Assembly (NCBI GenBank): GCA_905160935.1
Contig: CAJHZI010000428.1
Span: forward strand, 1,076,218 to 1,140,217
DNA: 64,000 nucleotides
From: Enchytraeus crypticus
Taxonomy: Eukaryota > Annelida > Clitellata > Enchytraeida > Enchytraeidae
Reading direction: 5' to 3'
Position numbers and translations under genes: made by a program. This document shows positions 44,519 through 53,935 of the stretch, one piece after another (position 1 is the first letter of the stretch; each line of letters opens with the position of its first letter). Under the pieces are notes generated by a model. That model worked only from the letters and a program-made list of their open reading frames with translations. It was not told the DNA's origin and made no database searches.

Positions 44519-45004
44519 CTAAGAAGTACCGACCACTGACCAGGAACCCGTGGTTGTCGGTGCAAGAATATGGGTTAAACCAATCGTGGTTACCGCCGGA
44601 GCCATAAAACCATTAGCCAACCCAACAGTGGTAATAGCCGGCACCACGTAACCACTGCCTAAACCACCCGCGGTTACCATAAAACCATTAGCCAACCCGC
44701 TGGTTAAAGAAGCTGCCACTAAACTATCGGATGGTTCTGAAGCGGTAACTACTGGTTCCAAGTTATTGTTGGGTAACCCGTTGGTAACGGTTGGCACGTA
44801 AAAACCTTTAGACAACCCTGGGTTACTTTTCGCAGTCGGCGAAGCATTAGATGATGAAGATGAGGAATCGGAGGGTATCGGGGACGTCCTTGGCTCAGAA
44901 CCTCCAGATCTCCGTTCTTCCAGTCTCCTCCTGATGAAGTCCTCGAGACCACCACTGCCGGGTCCTACTCCACCTGAGGATATGATAGGATCACAAAACA
45001 GGAC
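44519..45004 (-). CDS. Minus-strand gene, last exon and stop (GLANGFM repeats)
   Basis: Acceptor TTGTTTTTCAG (minus strand), phase 0, 161 codons and TAG. VLFCDPIISSGGVGPGSGGL EDFIRRRLEERRSG leads into a poly-Ser patch and a low-complexity tail with recurring GLANGFM(V/A)xA and TVTNGLPN, TSGLANG, TVGLANG, TIGLTH phrases, about four degenerate copies of a 20-residue unit. The tail is rich in Thr, Val, Gly and Ala and lacks charged residues. Confidence 0.78.
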   Translation of the reverse strand, partial: VLFCDPIISSGGVGPGSGGLEDFIRRRLEERRSGGSEPRTSPIPSDSSSSSSNASPTAKSNPGLSKGFYVPTVTNGLPNNNLEPVVTASEPSDSLVAASLTSGLANGFMVTAGGLGSGYVVPAITTVGLANGFMAPAVTTIGLTHILAPTTTGSWSVVGTS

Positions 45005-46003
45005 CTGAAAAACAATGAACAGAAACTATAAAACTATGAACAAAACGTAGAACACAATGAACAGAACCTAAAACACAACACTACAGTACTTACATTTCAT
45101 ACTGTAAGCACTTATACAGTACATACAGTATGAACAGAACGTAAAACACAAAGAACTTAACGTAGAACACAATGAACAGAACGTAGAACACAGTGAACAG
45201 AACGTAGAACACAATGAACAGAACGTAGAACACAATGAACAACGAACGTAGAACACAATGAACAGAACGTAGAACACAATGAACAGAACGTAGAACACAA
45301 TGAACAACGAACGTAGAACACAATGAACAGAACGTAGAACACAATGCACAGAACGTAGAACACAATGAACAGAACGTAGAACACAGTGAACAGAACGTAG
45401 AACACAATGAACAGAACGTAGAACACAATGAACATAACGTAGAACACAATGAACAGAACGTAGAACACAATGAACGGAACGTAGAATACAATAAAAGGAA
45501 CGTAGAACACTATGAACAGAACGTAGAACACTATGAACAGAACGTAGAACACAATGAACAGAACGTAGAACACAATGAACAGAACGTAGAACACAATGAA
45601 CAGAACGTAGTACACAATGAACGGAACGTAGAACACTATGAACAGACTGTAGAACACTATGAACAGAACGTAGAACACAAAGAACAAAACGTAGAACACA
45701 ATGAACAAAACCTAGAACACAATGAACAGAACGTAGAACACAATGAACAAAACCTAGAACACAATGAACAGAACGTAGAGCACAATGAACAGAACGTAGA
45801 GCACAATGAACAGAACGTAGAGCACAATGAACAGAACGTAGAACACAATGAACAGAACGTAGAGCACAAAGAACAGAACGTAGAACACAATGAACAGAAC
45901 GTAGAACACAATGAACAAAACCTAGAACACAATGAAATATTATAATTCAGAATGCATTTGATATATTTATAAACATTGAACCTGTTGTTAAAAATCGAGA
46001 CAG

Positions 46004-46042
<39 letters not shown>

Positions 46043-46089
46043 AAGAGATAGAGAGATAGAGAGAGAGAGAGAGCAAGAGATAGAGATAG

Positions 46090-46124
<35 letters not shown>

Positions 46125-46596
46125 TATAAAAGAGAGACGGAGGCAGAGAAATGGACAGAGAAATAATTAACAGTGCGATCAAAACCTAAAAAAGTCTGAA
46201 GAACGTGATTATGAGTAACACAGAATTCAAATTTCCCAACACCACCCGGGGATTCCCCGATCAGCTATTTATAGAAGACTTGGCACTGACATATCACCGC
46301 CACTCATTCACTGGCACATACTACGCGTATAACGTCATAACATCATCCTCTTCGAATTGTTCTACACACAACTAACGACATTCCTGGCGACAAATCTCTA
46401 CAACAACAACAACACTTGGCAGAGCTTAGAGCGGCCTCTAAAGAATAAATACTCCTGCATGGTTGGATAGAGTCAATGCTTTATAAAATATCTTTTATAC
46501 CGCCAGATTTATGAAATACAGCGAAAATAATCAGAGAGAAACAGAGCGAGCTAGAGAGAAGAAAGAGAGCCAGAGAGAACAAACGAGAGAACAAAC

Positions 46597-46640
<44 letters not shown>

Positions 46641-47702
46641 GCGAGATCGAGAGGGATAAAGAGAGAAAAAGAGAGCGAGCGAGACAGACAGAGAGAGATC
46701 TAGTGAGAGAGAGCGTGAGAGAGAGAGAGAGATACGTAGAGAAAGAGAGAGGCAGAGAGTCACGTAGAGAGACCTGTAGCATGGCGCAGTTGATGCTGAA
46801 GAGGGTGTGTAGGGTGAGTAGGAGGGTGATGTACCTAAGCTTCTCCTCAGGGTGTGAGTGCTGAACGACCTCCTGCAGGTCCTGCCTCGCCTCCGCGTGG
46901 ATCCGCTCTGCTGCCTCTGAGGCCTCCAGCGAACTCCCTGGTCCTGTCAGCCAATCAATCAATCGATTAATCCATCGATCAATTAATCAGTCAGTCAATC
47001 AGTCTGTCAGTAATCAATCCAGCAATCAATCTAGCAATCGATCAGTCCATCAGTCAATCAATCAGTCATCAATCCGACTCTGTCAATAAATTAGTCAATC
47101 AATTAATCTAACTATAAATCAGTCATAAGGTAAACAGGATTGTTTTCACAGGGAATGACGCCCCTGCCCCATAAATACTAGTCGAAACAGAGGAAGGCAT
47201 AGGGGGACCACCTCGTCATAAAAAGAATCTACCAAGATTAATGGTATATCAAAAGAAATATTAGATGATTTAAAAATCCACCCATTTGAGGATATGAAGA
47301 GGAAAACGGAAGATAGAGATGAGTGGAGGCGTTATATACCATGGACCTGCCAGTAGGCAGTGCATTAAGAGAGAGAGAAATCAATCAGTCAATCTATAAA
47401 TAAATTAGTCAATCAATCACTCAATAACTCAATCAAGCAGTCAATCAATTCATTAATCAATTAATCAAAAAAATCATTCAATCAGTCAATCAATCCCTAA
47501 ATCAATCAATCAGTCAGTTAATCAACCAAACAATCGATAATCAATATCTCAATCAATCAATCAGTCATCGACCTGACCCTATTAAAGTTCCATAAATCCA
47601 GTAAGACGACAGACAATCGTACAACAACAACTTAACCTTGAGCTATAAATAGCACGCAGAGAGTTGTGATAGCAAACCACACTGTAGAGCTTTGTCTAAA
47701 TA
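44519..47702 (-). CDS. Unrecognised protein, last three exons (minus strand)
   Basis: Three minus-strand segments join in phase: 47,702 or 47,681 to 47,637, then 46,943-46,774, then 45,004-44,519 with stop TAG. The protein reads FRQSSTVWFAITTLCVLFIA (hydrophobic, possible membrane segment), then SEAAERIHAEARQDLQEVVQ HSHPEEKLRYITLLLTLHTL FSINCAMLQVLF (amphipathic then hydrophobic), CDPIISSGGVGPGSGGLEDF IRRRLEERRSG, and a Ser/Thr/Gly/Val-rich tail. I recognise no domain. Complete open frames, matching phases and plausible splice sites argue it is real. Upstream exons were not found with confidence; they may lie at 48.2-52.6 kb. Confidence 0.7.
45010..45945. repeat. 21-bp minisatellite, about 40 copies, upstream of a minus-strand acceptor
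   Basis: The unit on the plus strand is AACACAATGAACAGAACGTAG, with 18-24 base variants. On the minus strand it reads TTCTGTTCATTGTGTTCTAC, closely resembling the acceptor region of the last exon (TTCTGTTCATTGTTTTTCAG), so the array seems grown from that acceptor. The Cys/Ser/Phe-rich frames are artefacts. Confidence 0.93.
46000..46130. repeat. GA-rich microsatellite
   Basis: (GA)n with GATA interruptions. Confidence 0.92.
46131..46773. other. Intron of the minus-strand gene
   Basis: Ordinary sequence at 46,140-46,520 in which I see nothing, then a GA-rich tract (46,530-46,770) abutting the donor of the 46,774-46,943 exon. Confidence 0.6.
46774..46943 (-). CDS. Minus-strand gene, penultimate exon
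   Basis: Minus-strand acceptor TTGGCTGACAG at 46,944, donor GTCTCT at 46,773 (weak), phase 1 to 0, 56 codons plus two bases. PGSSLEASEAAERIHAEARQ DLQEVVQHSHPEEKLRYITL LLTLHTLFSINCAMLQ: an amphipathic helix followed by a 20-residue hydrophobic stretch. The weak donor abuts GA repeats but the join gives an unbroken reading into the last exon. Confidence 0.75.
46945..47580. repeat. AATC repeats with embedded LINE-1 end
   Basis: CAATCAATCAGTCAATC runs (the complement of TGAT repeats) at 46,945-47,120 and 47,375-47,575. Between them is a LINE-1 3' end at 47,240-47,380 (plus strand). Confidence 0.85.
47240..47380 (+). mobile_element. LINE-1 3' end
   Basis: GATGATTTAAAAATCCACCC, GATGAGTGGAGGCGTTATAT and ACCATGGACCTGCCAGTAGG CAGTGCATTAAGAGAGAG. 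Confidence 0.85.
47637..47702 (-). CDS. Minus-strand gene, probable antepenultimate exon
   Basis: Minus-strand donor GTTAAG at 47,636, phase 1, joins in frame to the next exon. Two in-frame acceptors are possible: CTCCAG at 47,703 (66 bp) or CTACAG at 47,682 (45 bp). It encodes FRQSSTVWFAITTLCVLFIAQ, a likely membrane segment. Phase agreement and hydrophobicity support it; no homology is recognised. Confidence 0.5.
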
Positions 47703-48125
47703 CTGGAGCGGTCCTGCTTCTACACCTCTTTATATCTCTATCTGTATATGTGTCTATATCTCTAGCTGTATGTGTGTCTACACGTGTGCTACTGCTTGTC
47801 CACCTCTTTATATCTCTATCTGTATGTGTGTCTATATATCTATCTGTATGTGTGTCTACACGTGTGCTACTGCTTGTCCACCTCTTTATATCTCTATCTG
47901 TATGTGTGTCCACCCACACGTCTACTATAGCCTGTCCACCTCTTTATATGTCCATATGTATGCGTGTTCACACGTCTATACCTCTTTATATGTTTATATG
48001 CATGTGTAACCACACGTTTACACCTCTTTATATGTCTATATGTATGTGTGTCACACGTTTATACCTCTTTATATGTCTACATGTCTATGCGTCTATATGT
48101 CTATATATCCGCACGTTTGCGAAAT
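47703..48125. repeat. CTGTATGTGTGTCTA minisatellite upstream of a minus-strand acceptor
   Basis: Longer units (ACCTCTTTATATCTCTATCT GTATGTGTGTCTACACGTGT GCTACTGCTTGTCC) occur about three times, then decay. The strip GATATAAAGAGGTGTAGAAGC next to the exon is a unit of the array. Confidence 0.88.
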
Positions 48126-48294
48126 TTGACATTTAACTCTAGGAAGAGTTCATGGACAGAGCAGGGATGAACTGAAATCTAGACTCGTTAATCACGTGAC
48201 TCGTTAATCACGTGACAACCACAGCGAGGTCCATGACATCATCGAGCACTTCCTTCAATACTCTCGTCCACACGGGTGAGAATATGTAACAAGA

Positions 48295-48975
48295 TCAGCA
48301 GTACTGCAACAGAGTCAAGTACTGTAGTACTGTGTGTACTGTGATAAGTACTGCAACAGAGTTAAGTACTGTAGTACCGTGTGTACTGTGATAAGTACTG
48401 CGAGAGAGTCAAGTACTGTAGTACTGTGTGTACTGTGATAAGTACTATAACAGAGTCAAGTACTGTAATACCGTGTGTACTGTGGTAAGTCCTGCGAGAG
48501 AGTTAAGTACTGTAGTACCGTGTGTACTGTGATAAGTACTGCGAGAGAGTCAAGTACTGTAGTACCGTGTGTACTGTGATAAGTACTGCAACTGAGTCAA
48601 GTACTATAGTACTGTGTGTACTGTGATAAGTACTGCAACAGAATTAAGTACTGTAGTACTGTGTGTACTGTGATAAGTAATGCAACAGAGGCGAGTACTG
48701 TAGCACCGTGTGTACTGTGATTAAGTACTGCGAGAGAGTCAAGTACTGTAGTACTGTGTGTACTGTGATAAGTACTACAACAGAGTCAAGTACTATAGTA
48801 CCGTGTGTACTGTGATAAGTCCTACAACAGAGTCGAGTACTGTAGTACCGTGTGTACTGTGATTAAGTACTGCGAAAGAGTTAAGTACTGTGATAAGTAC
48901 TGCAAGAGAGTTAAGTACTGCACAGAGTCAGTACTGCAAGAGTGTCAAGCACTGTAGTATTAAATGTACTGTGAT
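48295..48975. repeat. GTACTGTAGTAC minisatellite, about 13 copies
   Basis: The unit is about 47-60 bases: AAGTACTGTAGTACCGTGTG TACTGTGATAAGTACTGCAA CAGAGTT. Each unit has the near-palindrome GTACTGTAGTAC and could form hairpins. Confidence 0.92.
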
Positions 48976-49304
48976 AAATACTACAAATGTAAGTACTCAG
49001 CACTGTTTGTACTGTGATGGAAGTGTACTCTTCACAATTTGAAATGTTTGTGTTCGTGTCGATGTATTTGTCCATTATATCAGCCGTAATGCACTCATGA
49101 CGTCAACACATACATCTTACCGTCAAACTCAGAAGCACTTCTCTTTTAATTAACTATAACATAATGCAAACAACTTAGTCTATGACACACAATGCATATA
49201 TTCCCATAGCACACAGGCAATACCATTAGAAATCACAACATCGACCAAAGTCTATCCCACCACAAACGTTCTTTCCTTACTAAATCTCAATAAATCATCA
49301 ACAT

Positions 49305-49545
49305 CATCATCATCTTCCCTTAAATCCCAGCTGAACTAGGGTCGGGATACGAATGGACCTTCTTTTGAAGTTTTCCTTTCGTTTACGTTTTGTAGCAATT
49401 TCTGGAGCCTATGCGCTCACCAACCGAATACCCTTTCTGACGTTGGTTTGGACCTAGTTTTTATGCCGCCTTCTACGACAAGTGCATGTTTACACGATTG
49501 GTCTATTCTTCAAGCAACCAGGACACAACAAGCGGAAAAACACAC
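49305..49545 (-). mobile_element. LINE-2 3' end fragment
   Basis: Minus strand: GGTCTATTC region, CCAACGTCAGAAAGGGTATT CGGTTGGTGAGCGCATAGGC TCCAGAAATTGCTACAAAAC and the tail GTATCCCGACCCTAGTTCAG then GATGATGATG. It shares CAGAAAGGG and CTCCAGAAATTGCTAC with 2,765-2,965. Confidence 0.72.
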
Positions 49546-49604
49546 TAAATCTTAATACATCAATCTAGCACAATATCACTTCTAACGAGGTTTCAGATAG
49601 TTTC

Positions 49605-49750
49605 CCGTTGACTTCCCCTGCGCAAGCACACGAGCGCTTTGTAAGCATGCGCAATGGTAAGCGTAGCAGAACGTCTCGATACGTCTGTGCTCGAGAAAAA
49701 CAAGCAGATCCTAGAATTAGATTACACAGGCCTTCTGAAGGTCGCGGCGA
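49605..49750. promoter_or_regulatory. Possible promoter patch with NRF1-like motifs
   Basis: CCCCTGCGCAAGCACACGAG and AAGCATGCGCAATGG contain two half or near-full NRF1-type motifs (TGCGCATGCGC family) about 30 bases apart, in a locally CpG-richer stretch of otherwise AT-rich DNA. It could serve the minus-strand gene ending at 44,519. Inference only. Confidence 0.25.
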
Positions 49751-49867
49751 GATATCGTCAATAGCTCTCTCTCTCTCTCACTCTCTCTTTCTCTCTCTCC
49801 TCTCCTATCTGTCTGCTTGTATCTCTAAATAACTCTGTCCGTGTCAGGGAAATGTCAATAGCACACT

Positions 49868-49895
49868 GACTGTCTGTCTGTCTGTCTGTCTGTCT
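49868..49895. repeat. (TGTC)n microsatellite
   Basis: Seven TGTC units. Confidence 0.9.
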
Positions 49896-50234
49896 GACAA
49901 TCTTTTGACTATCTTTACAGTATAACACCAGAATGACGCCTAGACTATCTATCACAAGTCATTTCGACATTCAGACATTGACAACACCTGCTAATCAATC
50001 AATCGATCAATCAATCAATCAATCACCAACTTGGCCCAAAATCAAATCGTCTCATTAATGTAATAACCTAACTACACGCAGACATCAACACTCGGATGAG
50101 ACCGCCCACAGGAACAGAAACGGGAGTTAAAATCGTCAAAATCGTTTGAGATCTCGTCTTTGCAGTACAGCTGTTTACAAGCCAACACTGGTTCACGCTA
50201 CAACTGCGTGATCAGCTTAAATCTACAGTGCTCC

Positions 50235-50395
50235 GTGGTGTGCGTGTGTATGTGTGCGTGTGTGTGTGTGCGTGCGCGTGTGTGCGCGTGCATGTGTGTT
50301 CATGTATGTGTGTATGCGTGCGTGCGTGCGTGCGTGTGTGCGTGTGCGTGCGCGTGTCTATGCGTGCGCGTGCGTGTGTGTGAGAAAACTTCGTG
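50235..50395. repeat. GT/GC microsatellite
   Basis: GTGTGTGCGTGCGCGTGTG run. Purine-pyrimidine alternation is consistent over about 150 bases. Confidence 0.92.
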
Positions 50396-50519
50396 TGTGA
50401 CCTTGACAATTTCGAAACCTTTTAGAGTAAATTTACTATCGAGATAGATAACCTACACGTACACTGTGTGTCATAGGCAAACAGAGAGAAGGGTGAGAGA
50501 GTGCAAGACAGACGTGTAG

Positions 50520-50599
<80 letters not shown>

Positions 50600-50660
50600 A
50601 GAGAGAGAGAGAGAGAAAGAGAGAGGGACGGAGACACAGAGAGAAGAAGAAAGGAAATTT
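50520..50660. repeat. (GA)n microsatellite
   Basis: About 75 bases of pure GA, then an interrupted tract. Confidence 0.95.
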
Positions 50661-51377
50661 TGAAATCTTTTGATAGAGTTCGTTGAGGCACAGACAGACA
50701 GCTACCGAAAGATATTACCAAGCGGACAGACAGACTGACTGAAGTATTTTCTGTTCTGTGTTTATGGCTGAGATCTAAAGAGATCAAAGGCAGGCTGTCG
50801 GCAGCTGTTGACTCGATCCAACAGACCATGGAGTCATGATGCGCAGGAGTTCCGACGGTCAACCATATTTGAAAATTCTGCTTAGACAGATGTAGATCGC
50901 TAATTGATATGGCGGTGTCAGGATCGAGAACATGATAGATTGAAGATATACGCAAAATATACTGCCAATTAATTAATTAATTCATATTTAAAAATAATCT
51001 CTATCTAGTGTTCTATCACATGACAGGTATAAAGTATATATTCGTACTCAGAGTCTGTTTTGACGCTCTATAAAAAGCACTACAAAAAACAAACAAATTA
51101 ATCCCATGTCAAAAGGCTATTACAATATCTTATGATGCCTATGGCTATGGAAAAAGTATGGCTTCTGAGGTGAGTTCCATTTGCATTTCCCAATACTTGC
51201 TTGGTCTACTCCTACGACACGTGCGGTTAACGATTGTTCTAGTCATCAGTATCTCGGACACAACACATAGAAATAAGAGAATAAACAATCCAAAAATATA
51301 AATTTTAATTTAAAACCTTAAAATTGAATTTAATAGTCTGTTATGTTACGTTAAATTTATTAAATAGCACAGTTCTA

Positions 51378-51388
51378 ATTCTCTCTCT

Positions 51389-51459
<71 letters not shown>

Positions 51460-51462
51460 ATG
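51378..51462. repeat. (CT)n microsatellite
   Basis: Two CT runs separated by TTT. Confidence 0.95.
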
Positions 51463-51841
51463 TTCCTCTTCGACATAGATATATTACAAAGTTTTGCTTG
51501 TCTTACAGAATAACAGTATGATATCTTACTGGTTAATAAAACACATTTTTATGAACACGTTTAGTAAACTACACCTGATCTTCAATGTTCGCTTTTCAGG
51601 AATATTATTTATACGATTACTAATGTTGAATTTTTGGCAGATCATATCATTGTATGTGGGCATATAGAATATTAGCATTTCCTCATTCTGGCTCAATACA
51701 TAGCTAAGCGGTATGCCAATTACCAAAAGGCCACCGCTGTGCAACACTGTGCTAAACTTGATGAAAGCCATAACGGTTCTTTACGAATTAATAACTGAAT
51801 ATTCATAGGAGACACTTTAATGTTAATTGAGAGTGTGCAAT

Positions 51842-52065
51842 ACCCAGGCGCGGATCTAGAGGGTAGCCCCCTACGTTAGGCCCGTCAATTGCACTCTGTA
51901 GTCTCAGTATTGGAGAAGGCTTTGGCTCAAGTAAAAATATGTGGACACTGATAAACCCCCTTAGAAATTCCTGGATCCATCTATGATTCCCCCACCAATT
52001 CTAGCATTTGTCTAACAGCTAAATTTCTCCCCCACATTCAGCGATAGGCACCCCTGCTGTAAAAC
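51842..52065. mobile_element. Possible short DNA element (CAGGCGCGGATCTAG ends)
   Basis: CAGGCGCGGATCTAGAGGG at the left and AAATTCCTGGATCCATCTATG near 51,965-51,990 look like imperfect inverted ends; the GCGCGGATC / GGATCC phrase is common at repeat termini in marine invertebrates. Single copy here, so weak. Confidence 0.3.
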
Positions 52066-52479
52066 AGCACAAAATTAACAAAACATTTGTAGCTTTGAGC
52101 AATCGATGGCATTGATTGTTAAATAAGGAAACTTAGGTGCCTTAGTTTTATGTTATTGTACTTTGTAAAAATATAAAATATCCTTTAAAAAAAGCCAAGG
52201 GAAAATATTTACTAATTAATAGAATTTATATTTCTCATTTTTTGTCATCAGTAAATGATTTTATCAATACCCCCTCCCTCCTTGCCCAGTTTAAGCTCCA
52301 TAAATGATGATTACTTGGCTCCATCCTCATTGACATCAAACTATAATAAGAAGCACCCATTGATGCCAATATTATATCCACGCTTTTCACAGAGACATTG
52401 TCGGGTTCAGGCAGCTGCTGCGGTAACATCGCAACGTGATTGGCTGACAGCTGCTGACTGTTGTAGCTGCCGCCATTAC

Positions 52480-52552
52480 CTGCAGGCCAAGCTCCTTGAT
52501 GTTTTCAAATAAACCAGAGTTGTATGGCCTGGACTCAAACCGTTGATTGAAG
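52480..52552 (-). CDS. Possible minus-strand exon (PYNSGLFENIKELGLQ)
   Basis: On the minus strand an open frame reads FESRPYNSGLFENIKELGLQ and ends at an ideal donor (CTGCAG/GTAATG) at 52,479. The acceptor is unclear; one choice is after TTTGAG at about 52,530. PYNxGxxxNI vaguely recalls the segment after the catalytic domain of DHHC palmitoyltransferases, but I would not name it. It could belong to the minus-strand gene at 44.5-47.7 kb. The plus-strand alternative (QAKLLDVFK then stop) is less convincing. Confidence 0.3.
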
Positions 52553-53039
52553 TGGAGTAAGTTGAATATGAAAGTGTGATATTCGATGTAGTACTTACTC
52601 GGTAGAGAAGATAAAAATGAGTCTTAAAAGATACTTTATGTGAATTAATAGTTTAAGTAAGATACTGTGCAAATAGCGTATACAGTAGTGGACTAGTAGT
52701 TCGGTTAGTGATATTGCGAATTAATTTTTCAGGTTACTTTAACTCTACTTTATTATGTAGTAATATCGTGCTAATTAATAAAACGTGAATTAATAACCGA
52801 ATAAGCAATCTAATATGGACATTTATGATACTTTTTCTCTCATCGATTGGTGTTCTGTAAAGATGATAAAGTTTAATATTTAGGCCAGTTTTTGTTTAGG
52901 CCAGTTTATCAAAGAATAAATATTATTATCAATTGAGTGGTGACCGGCTGCTAAGAACTTTAGTATAAAAGAGCATAATGGGAATTTTTCGATTTTCATA
53001 TTAATCAGCTGTTTCTTTGATTATACCTTAAATGCCTTA
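52553..53039. other. AT-rich stretch
   Basis: AT-rich sequence without features I recognise. Confidence 0.6.
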
Positions 53040-53675
53040 AGGCATCATCAGCGACATTGATCGCTACATCAGAGATGGTTTTTAGTGGTATCATTTTGCC
53101 AGTTCATGCATTGAACTATACTATAACCGATGACAGGAAATGTGAGACGGAAATATGCAGTAGGATTGCACAAGCAAAAGCGGCCTTTGGTAGTAGAAAA
53201 GAACTATTAAGAAAAAGTCTACAGAAAGACACAAAGATAAGGATAGTGAAAACTTTGGTTTGGACCACGCTATTATATGGATGTGAAACATGGACCTTAA
53301 GGAAGGAAGATATTAGGAAACTGGAGGCATTGGAAATGTGGATTTGGAGAAGAATGGAGAGGATTAGCTGGACTCAAAAGGTTACAAATGAGGAAGTCCT
53401 GGAGAGAGTTGGCATAGATAGACAGTTGATAAATGTATTAAGAAATAGGAAGAAGAGATGGATAGGACACCTTCTAAGGGGGGGAAGGTCTATTAAAAGA
53501 GGTCATAGAAGGTAGAATGGAAGGAAAAGAGGTAGGAGCAGGCCGAGGTTAGGTATGTTAGATGATTTAAAGACCCACTCATATGTGGAAATGAAGAGGA
53601 AGGCGGAAGACAGAGAAGAGTGGAGGCGTTATGTACCATGGACCTGCCAGTATGCAGTGCACTAAGAGCATTGAA
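53040..53675 (+). pseudogene. LINE-1 C-terminus and 3' end, longest copy
   Basis: An open frame of about 150 codons reads GIILPVHALNYTITDDRKCE TEICSRIAQAKAAFGSRKEL, then KTLVWTTLLYGCETWTLRKE DIRKLEALEMWIWRRMERIS, then VLRNRKKRWIGHLLRGG: the thumb and C-terminal region of an RTE-type LINE. A frameshift near 53,500 separates the last part (EGKRRQ-like, LGMLDDLKTHSYVEMKRKAE DREEWRRYVPWTCQYAVH). It is 5'-truncated, with no polymerase active site. The tail is GCAGTGCACTAAGAG. Confidence 0.9.
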
Positions 53676-53839
53676 CTAGAGGACTAGATCACTTTGCATT
53701 CTATCATTATTGTGTACCAGTGTTGTTTAGTTATAAATTATAGGTTTTGACATTAGAAGATTATTTTTGGTAGTGTCTCTTTTGACCTTTTTGTGCCAAC
53801 ACCAAAAAATGAGAGATTAGGGCTCGTTAACGTAAGTAG

Positions 53840-53913
<74 letters not shown>

Positions 53914-53935
53914 TCTCTCTCTCTCTCTCTCTCTA
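53840..53935. repeat. CT and CA microsatellites
   Basis: (CT)n then (CA)n then (CT)n. Confidence 0.95.

Larger units (their letters stand above)
48976..52479. other. Intergenic or intronic region, no secure gene
   Basis: Contains a LINE-2 fragment, TGTC/TGCG and CT/GA microsatellites and a GC-richer promoter-like patch at 49,600-49,750. Stretches 50,690-51,360, 51,470-51,840 and 52,080-52,240 show nothing I recognise. Confidence 0.5.

Noticed and set aside
44749-44955. Minus-strand frame of 68 codons overlapping the last exon
   Set aside because: Out of frame with the spliced reading that continues from the preceding exon; it is a shadow of that exon.
45090-46076. Cys/Ser/Phe-repeat open frames of 93-183 codons on the minus strand
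   Set aside because: Products of the 21-bp array in three frames; composition and length follow the repeat and end where the array ends.
47632-48170. 156-codon plus-strand frame with Cys/Val/Leu-rich repeats
   Set aside because: Translation of the CTGTATGTGTGTCTA array. A real minus-strand exon edge overlaps its left end.
53057-53515. Autonomous reverse transcriptase gene
   Set aside because: Only the C-terminal part is present, with no catalytic core or endonuclease, and a frameshift follows.
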